Positions 59,244 through 64,000 of a DNA stretch of 64,000 nucleotides are shown piece after piece (positions within the stretch are counted from its first letter, which is position 1; every line of letters begins with the position of its first letter). A program made the position numbers and the translations under genes. A model generated the notes under the pieces. That model saw nothing but the letters and a program-made list of their open reading frames with translations. It made no database searches and was not told the origin of the DNA. The stretch comes from Mucilaginibacter sp. OK268 (GTDB lineage: Bacteria > Bacteroidota > Bacteroidia > Sphingobacteriales > Sphingobacteriaceae), in NCBI RefSeq assembly GCF_900103125.1, contig NZ_FNJV01000004.1, positions 186,001 through 250,000 on the forward strand, in the 5' to 3' direction.

Positions 59244-61640
59244 ATGATCAAAAACTATTTAAAAATCGCCTGGCGAAACCTGATTAAAAATAAGGTGCAC
59301 AGCTTTATCAACATCGCCGGCTTATCGGTAGGTATGGCTGTAGCCATGCTGATAGGTTTATGGATATGGGATGAACTTTCGTATAACAAATACTTTACTA
59401 ATTACGACAGGATTGTACAGGTTTGGCAGCATCAAACATTTAATGGTAGTGTAGGCAGTCAAACCGCTATGCCTATTCCCTTAGGATTAAAGCTGCGTGA
59501 ATCGTACAAGAGCGATTTTAAGTATGTAGTACTTTCTACCTGGACACAGGAGCATATTATTACCTATGGCGACAAGAAATTTACGCAACTGGGCAACCAT
59601 GTACAGGCCGAATTTCCAGATATGCTTGGCCTGAAAATGATCAGAGGTACGCGATCCGGGCTAAAAGACCTGTCATCTATCATCATAAATGCATCGCTGG
59701 CAAAAACACTTTTTGGGGATGTCGACCCGATGGATAAAACCTTAAAAATTGATAACCAATGGGTTGTTAAGGTAACCGGCGTTTATGAGGATATGCCTAA
59801 CAATACCCAATTCAGGGATGTAACCTTTTTTGCTCCATGGGATCTGTACATGACTACCATGCCATGGCTTAAAAACGCGGCTTCCCGCTGGGGTAATAAT
59901 TCATGGCAGATATTTGCTCAACTGGCCCCTGGTGCCGACTGGGAAAAAGTATCGGCTAAGATCAAGGATATCAAGCTGATCAACATAGCCGCCCAGGGTG
60001 ATAAAATCGGGGCTGATTTTAAGCCTGCCGTTTTTCTGCATCCTATGTACAAATGGCATTTATACTCGGAGTTTAAAAATGGTATAAATACCGGTGGCAG
60101 CATCCAGTTTGTATGGATGTTTGGCATCATAGGTGTGTTTGTACTATTGCTGGCCTGTATCAATTTTATGAATTTGAGCACGGCCCGTTCCGAGAAACGT
60201 GCCAAGGAAGTGGGCATCCGTAAGGCCATAGGCTCGCAGCGTGTACAGCTGATCTGGCAATTTTTTATGGAATCAATGCTGATTGTTGCCTTTGCTTTTA
60301 TTTTTTCCATCATCCTGGTAATGCTGGCCCTGCCCTGGTTTAACGGTGTTGCTGATAAAAAAATGTCGATCTTATGGGGCAATCCATGGTTTTGGAGCCT
60401 GAGCCTTTTGTTCAGCCTGATATCTGGCATTATTGCGGGGAGCTACCCGGCCCTTTATTTGTCGTCATTTAAACCCATCAAAGTATTAAAAGGGACGTTT
60501 AAAGTTGGGCGCTTGGCAGCCATACCGCGCAAGGTGCTGGTGGTTTTACAATTCACCGTTTCTGTAACGCTTATTATTGGTACCATTATCGTTTTCAGGC
60601 AGATACAGTTTGCCAAGAACAGGCCCATAGGCTATAGTCGCGATGGCCTGATATACCTGGTAGAAAAAACAAAGGATATCCATGATCATTACGCCGCATT
60701 TAAAGATGAGGTAATCAAATCAGGTGCCGCGATACAAACAGCCGAATCGGGCAGCCCTGTAACAGGTGTGTGGAGCAATAACAGTGGTTTTGACTGGAAA
60801 GGAAAAGCCCCGGGGATGCAGGACGATTTCGCGACTGTTGGTGTAACCGACGATTTTGGAAAAACGGTTGGCTGGCAGTTTGAAGGTGGCCGTGATTTTT
60901 CAAAAGCATTTTTAACGGATTCATCGGGTATTGTTATCAATGAGGCTGCTGCAAAATTTATGAATTTTAAAAACCCGGTTGGCGAAATTGTAAAGTGGGG
61001 CGATAAGCCGTTTAGAGTGATCGGGGTGATCAAAGATATGTTGATGAGTTCGCCCTATGAACCAGTTAAGCAAACGTTTTTTTATTTGGATAAAAATCCT
61101 GAGGGGGTAATATCCGTAAAGATCAATCCGCGGTCAAGTACGCACGAAGCATTAGACAAGATTGCGACCATATTCCAGAAATACTCACCTGCCGCGCCGT
61201 TCGATTATAAGTTTGCTGATGAAGAATATGCCAAAAAATTTGATGAGGAAACTCGCATTGGTAAACTGGCCAGCTTTTTTGCCTTTCTGGCCATATTCAT
61301 CAGTTGCCTGGGCTTGTTTGGTATGGCCTCTTTTATGGCCGAGCAGCGTGTTAAAGAGATAGGTGTACGCAAAGTTTTAGGCGCTTCGGTATTTAACCTA
61401 TGGCGATTGTTGTCAACCGATTTTGTGATATTGGTAGCGATATCTTTCCTTATAGCATCTCCGGTTGCCTATTATTTTATGCATGGCTGGTTACAGGGTT
61501 ACGCCTACAGGTCAGAAATTTCCTGGTGGATATTTGGTGTATCAGCAGCAGGCGCTATAGTAATAACGCTGGTTACCGTAAGTTTTCAGGCTATCAGGGC
61601 AGCGTTGGCTAACCCGGTAAAAAGTTTAAGGAGCGAATAA
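59244..61640 (+). CDS. FtsX/MacB-type ABC permease 5 (subtype B)
   Basis: 798 residues, subtype B (GMAVAMLIGLWIWDELSYNKY; KWHLYSEFKNGINTGGSIQF). The C-terminal block is nearly the same as in permease 4 (FMAEQRVKEIGVRKVLGASV; ends ALANPVKSLRSE). The spacer before it (59192-59243) is short and holds TTAGGGTTTTAGGGTTTAG-like simple sequence. It may arise from the most recent duplication in the group, judged by the shared C-terminal block. Confidence 0.88.
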   Translation: MIKNYLKIAWRNLIKNKVHSFINIAGLSVGMAVAMLIGLWIWDELSYNKYFTNYDRIVQVWQHQTFNGSVGSQTAMPIPLGLKLRESYKSDFKYVVLSTWTQEHIITYGDKKFTQLGNHVQAEFPDMLGLKMIRGTRSGLKDLSSIIINASLAKTLFGDVDPMDKTLKIDNQWVVKVTGVYEDMPNNTQFRDVTFFAPWDLYMTTMPWLKNAASRWGNNSWQIFAQLAPGADWEKVSAKIKDIKLINIAAQGDKIGADFKPAVFLHPMYKWHLYSEFKNGINTGGSIQFVWMFGIIGVFVLLLACINFMNLSTARSEKRAKEVGIRKAIGSQRVQLIWQFFMESMLIVAFAFIFSIILVMLALPWFNGVADKKMSILWGNPWFWSLSLLFSLISGIIAGSYPALYLSSFKPIKVLKGTFKVGRLAAIPRKVLVVLQFTVSVTLIIGTIIVFRQIQFAKNRPIGYSRDGLIYLVEKTKDIHDHYAAFKDEVIKSGAAIQTAESGSPVTGVWSNNSGFDWKGKAPGMQDDFATVGVTDDFGKTVGWQFEGGRDFSKAFLTDSSGIVINEAAAKFMNFKNPVGEIVKWGDKPFRVIGVIKDMLMSSPYEPVKQTFFYLDKNPEGVISVKINPRSSTHEALDKIATIFQKYSPAAPFDYKFADEEYAKKFDEETRIGKLASFFAFLAIFISCLGLFGMASFMAEQRVKEIGVRKVLGASVFNLWRLLSTDFVILVAISFLIASPVAYYFMHGWLQGYAYRSEISWWIFGVSAAGAIVITLVTVSFQAIRAALANPVKSLRSE

Positions 61641-61744
61641 CCTCACCCCGGCCCTCTCCAAAAGAGAGAGAGGCACGGTTGGGTTTTGAAATAAATTAAC
61701 AAATAATTACAATTCCTCCCCTTTGGGGAGGTTAGGAGGGGTTT
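61641..61744. repeat. Palindromic spacer R5 (copy c), abutting permease 6
   Basis: The two-hairpin unit again (CCCTCTCCAAAAGAGAG and CCTCCCCTTTGGGGAGG), ending TTAGGAGGGGTTT directly before the ATG at 61745. The first hairpin has one change compared with copy a. Confidence 0.85.
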
Positions 61745-64000
61745 ATGATCAAGAATTATTTAAAGATTGCGTGGCGCAACCTGATCAAAAATAAAGCGCA
61801 TAGTTTTATTAATATAGCAGGTTTGTCGGTTGGGTTGGCTTGCAGCCTGCTCATTTTATTATGGGTGCAAAATGAGCTGAGTATGGATCAGTATCATACC
61901 AATGGCAAGCGTTTGTATTCGGTATATGAAACGCAATATGTTGATAATAAGGTGGAGGGACAATACAGCACGCCAGGGTTGTTGCCAGAAGAATTAAAAA
62001 AGCAGATACCTGAAATTGAAGCCAGCACAGGGATCAGTTATGGGGAAGAAAATACTTTCCAGGTTGGTGATAAAATATTAAAAATGAACGGTACGGATGC
62101 CGGGGCCGATTGTTTTAAAATGTTTAGTATCCCACTGCTACAGGGAAATGTACAAACAGCCTTAAATTCGCCGGTAAGTATGGCTATATCCCGTAAAATG
62201 GCCAGGGCTTTTTTCGGTAGCCCAGAGGCAGCCATTGGTAAAACCATCCGCTATGATAACCGAAAGAACTTTACCATTACCGCGGTATATGAAGATCTGC
62301 CGAATACCGCCTCGCAGAAATATGATTACCTCCTGAACTGGTATAATTATATAGAGGAGAACCAATGGGCAAAAAGCTGGGGCAATAACGGGCCGGCTAC
62401 AGTTATTATGCTGCGTGCCGATGCCAACCCGGACGCAGTTGAAAAAAAGATAGCTCACTTTTTAGATAACTTAAATAAAAGCCAAAAGAAGGGCACTTTT
62501 ACCGAAGAATTAGGACTGCAACGCTTTGGCGATGGTTACCTGCAGGGGAATTTTGAAAAGGGAAAACCACAAGGAGGCCGTATAGAATATGTGCGTTTGT
62601 TTACTATTGTTGCCATTTTTATTTTATTAATAGCCTGTATCAATTTCATGAACCTCACCACCGCCCGGTCGGTCAAACGTGCCCGCGAAATTGGCGTACG
62701 GAAAGTAGTGGGTGCTGTTCGCTCGGTTTTGATCAAGCAGTTCATAGGCGAATCATTACTGGTTACTTCACTGGCAGTAGTAGTAGCATTAGTACTGTTA
62801 ACACTATTATTACCGGTATTTAATCAAATTACTCATAAGGAAATAGAACTGCCGTTTTATCAGCCCTTGTTTTGGCTAAAGCTGATCGGAATCACTTTAA
62901 TTACCGGTTTAGTATCGGGTAGCTATCCAGCTTTGTTTCTATCGTCATTTAACCCGGTTAAGGTGTTAAAAGGCACTTTGAAATTAGATTCAGGTGCAAC
63001 AATGTTTCGCAAAGGTTTGGTTATATTTCAATTCGCGCTATCAGTTATCCTGATAACGGCCACTATTATTGTTTCCCGGCAAATGTCCTATATTCAGTCA
63101 AAAAACCTTGGCTACGACCGCGAGAACCTGATATACATCCCCATGAGTGGTGAGCTTATAAACAAATACAGCACTTTTAAGGACGAAGCTTTGAACTTGC
63201 CCGGGATACAGTCGGTTACCCGTATCAGTAACACCCCAACAAATATTCAAAACTGGACAGGCGATGTTAACTGGACTGGTAAAGACCCCAATGTAATTAT
63301 ACAGTTTACACAGGTTTCGGTTGGTTATGATTTTGCGAAAACCATGAAATTAAAAATGGCAGCCGGGCGCGATTTTTCAAAAGCCTTTGCAACCGACTCG
63401 ATAGGATACCTGATTAATGAGTCTGCTTTAAAAAGAATAAAATATGCCGATCCTATAGGCAAACCACTCACTTTTTGGGATAAAAAAGGGGTTATAGTTG
63501 GGGTGATCAAAGATTTTCATTTTGCTTCCATGCATGAGCAGATCAAACCATTGGTGATCAGGTTGCGGGAGGACGAGAAATATGGCAACGTATTAGTAAA
63601 AACACAGCCTGGTAAAACCCGCGATGCGCTGGCTGGGTTGGAAAACTTGTGTAAGCAAATTAATCCTGCATTTCCGTTTACTTATAATTTCTCGGATCAG
63701 GAGTATCAGAAATTATATCAGAATGAAGAGATCGTAACCCAAATATCCAATGCGTTTGCCTTCCTGGCTATATTTATTTCGTGCCTGGGACTGCTGGGGT
63801 TGGCTATGTTCACCGCAGAGCAGCGGATAAAAGAGATCGGTATCCGCAAAGTGCTGGGCGCCAGTGTAAGTTCATTGCTTACTTTACTATCCTTGGAGTT
63901 TTTGGTGCTGGTAGTTATTGCTTTACTAATTGCTTTACCGGTATCCTGGTACAGCATGAGCAAATGGCTACAGGGTTTTGCCTACCGTACGCCAATGCAA
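61745..64000 (+). CDS. FtsX/MacB-type ABC permease 6 (subtype A), 3' end beyond window
   Basis: 752 codons from the ATG at 61745 without a stop; about 40 residues are missing by comparison with permease 1. Helix 1 is GLSVGLACSLLILLWVQNELS, and CINFMNLTTARSVKRAREIGVRKV marks the first FtsX domain (about 298-321), as in permease 1, so this is subtype A. The first periplasmic domain (YGEENTFQVGDKILKMNGTD) differs from permease 1. It starts after an R5 repeat. The array may continue beyond the window. Confidence 0.87.
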   Translation, partial: MIKNYLKIAWRNLIKNKAHSFINIAGLSVGLACSLLILLWVQNELSMDQYHTNGKRLYSVYETQYVDNKVEGQYSTPGLLPEELKKQIPEIEASTGISYGEENTFQVGDKILKMNGTDAGADCFKMFSIPLLQGNVQTALNSPVSMAISRKMARAFFGSPEAAIGKTIRYDNRKNFTITAVYEDLPNTASQKYDYLLNWYNYIEENQWAKSWGNNGPATVIMLRADANPDAVEKKIAHFLDNLNKSQKKGTFTEELGLQRFGDGYLQGNFEKGKPQGGRIEYVRLFTIVAIFILLIACINFMNLTTARSVKRAREIGVRKVVGAVRSVLIKQFIGESLLVTSLAVVVALVLLTLLLPVFNQITHKEIELPFYQPLFWLKLIGITLITGLVSGSYPALFLSSFNPVKVLKGTLKLDSGATMFRKGLVIFQFALSVILITATIIVSRQMSYIQSKNLGYDRENLIYIPMSGELINKYSTFKDEALNLPGIQSVTRISNTPTNIQNWTGDVNWTGKDPNVIIQFTQVSVGYDFAKTMKLKMAAGRDFSKAFATDSIGYLINESALKRIKYADPIGKPLTFWDKKGVIVGVIKDFHFASMHEQIKPLVIRLREDEKYGNVLVKTQPGKTRDALAGLENLCKQINPAFPFTYNFSDQEYQKLYQNEEIVTQISNAFAFLAIFISCLGLLGLAMFTAEQRIKEIGIRKVLGASVSSLLTLLSLEFLVLVVIALLIALPVSWYSMSKWLQGFAYRTPMQ

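Noticed and set aside
49291..64000. The permease array as a set of complete MacB-type drug exporters
   Set aside because: No ATP-binding domain (Walker A or ABC signature) is present in any of the six proteins, so they are permease subunits only.

Overview
The window looks like a chromosomal segment of a Bacteroidota bacterium, most likely of the Sphingobacteriaceae and close to Mucilaginibacter or Pedobacter. That placement is an inference from gene content and style. The evidence is the Bat proteins, SusC-type NEVVVVGYG motifs, TonB C-terminal domains on unusual proteins, an RprX/RprY-like two-component pair, the rplM-rpsI-rpsB-tsf gene order, Bacteroidota-type promoters (TTG about 19 bases before TAnnTTTG), and spacers filled with short palindromic repeats. 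I see no rRNA, tRNA, CRISPR array, prophage or integrated plasmid.

Layout. 1-3.1 kb: end of a Bat (aerotolerance-type) operon (batC tail, batD, batE) with palindromic repeats between the genes. 3.8-7.1 kb: a PfkB sugar kinase, an EthD-like protein, a heavy-metal-associated/MauE-like membrane protein and a small AraC regulator with a CxxC metal-binding N-terminus. 7.2-11.3 kb: a VWA-domain protein with a SusC-like N-terminus, an ECF sigma factor and an overlapping anti-sigma-like protein with carboxypeptidase-regulatory and TonB domains. 11.6-15.2 kb: DUF4197 lipoprotein, Pit phosphate transporter, DUF47/PhoU-like partner and an orphan PhoR-like histidine kinase. 15.2-19.9 kb: a compact type III polyketide cluster (methyltransferase, FAD oxidoreductase, type III PKS, YceI lipid-binding protein, divergent UbiA prenyltransferase) that could make a modified, possibly prenylated phenolic lipid or quinone. 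19.9-20.7 kb: a REP-associated Y1 transposase with its palindromes. 20.7-25.4 kb: OprB-like porin, HD hydrolase, HTH regulator, TonB-like protein, THUMP RNA methyltransferase and DUF3127. 25.9-28.5 kb: the RprXY-like system. 29-37.3 kb: M28 peptidase, MBL-fold RNase-like protein, BlaI/M56-TonB pair, SPW-repeat membrane protein and a BamA/TamA-like outer membrane protein. 38.1-40.6 kb: an XRE-pentapeptide regulator with an ABC drug-type exporter. 41.3-46.3 kb: ribosomal proteins L13, S9 and S2, EF-Ts, NagA and UMP kinase. 46.5-49.0 kb: an M1 aminopeptidase. 49.3 kb to the end: six tandem FtsX/MacB-type permeases without an ATPase, the last one cut by the window edge.

Three things stand out. 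(1) The type III PKS/UbiA/YceI cluster. (2) An apparently undescribed intergenic element in two full copies (about 5.4 kb and, inverted, 37.4-37.7 kb) plus a short copy (40.7 kb). It has a promoter-like box, a hairpin whose upper stem changes with compensating substitutions, and, in the long copies, three GTTAAAA boxes at exact 10-base spacing. Two such boxes also lie just upstream of the rprX-like kinase gene, suggesting a response-regulator operator. (3) The permease array, with subfamily order A-B-C-B-B-A and repeats that abut several start codons.
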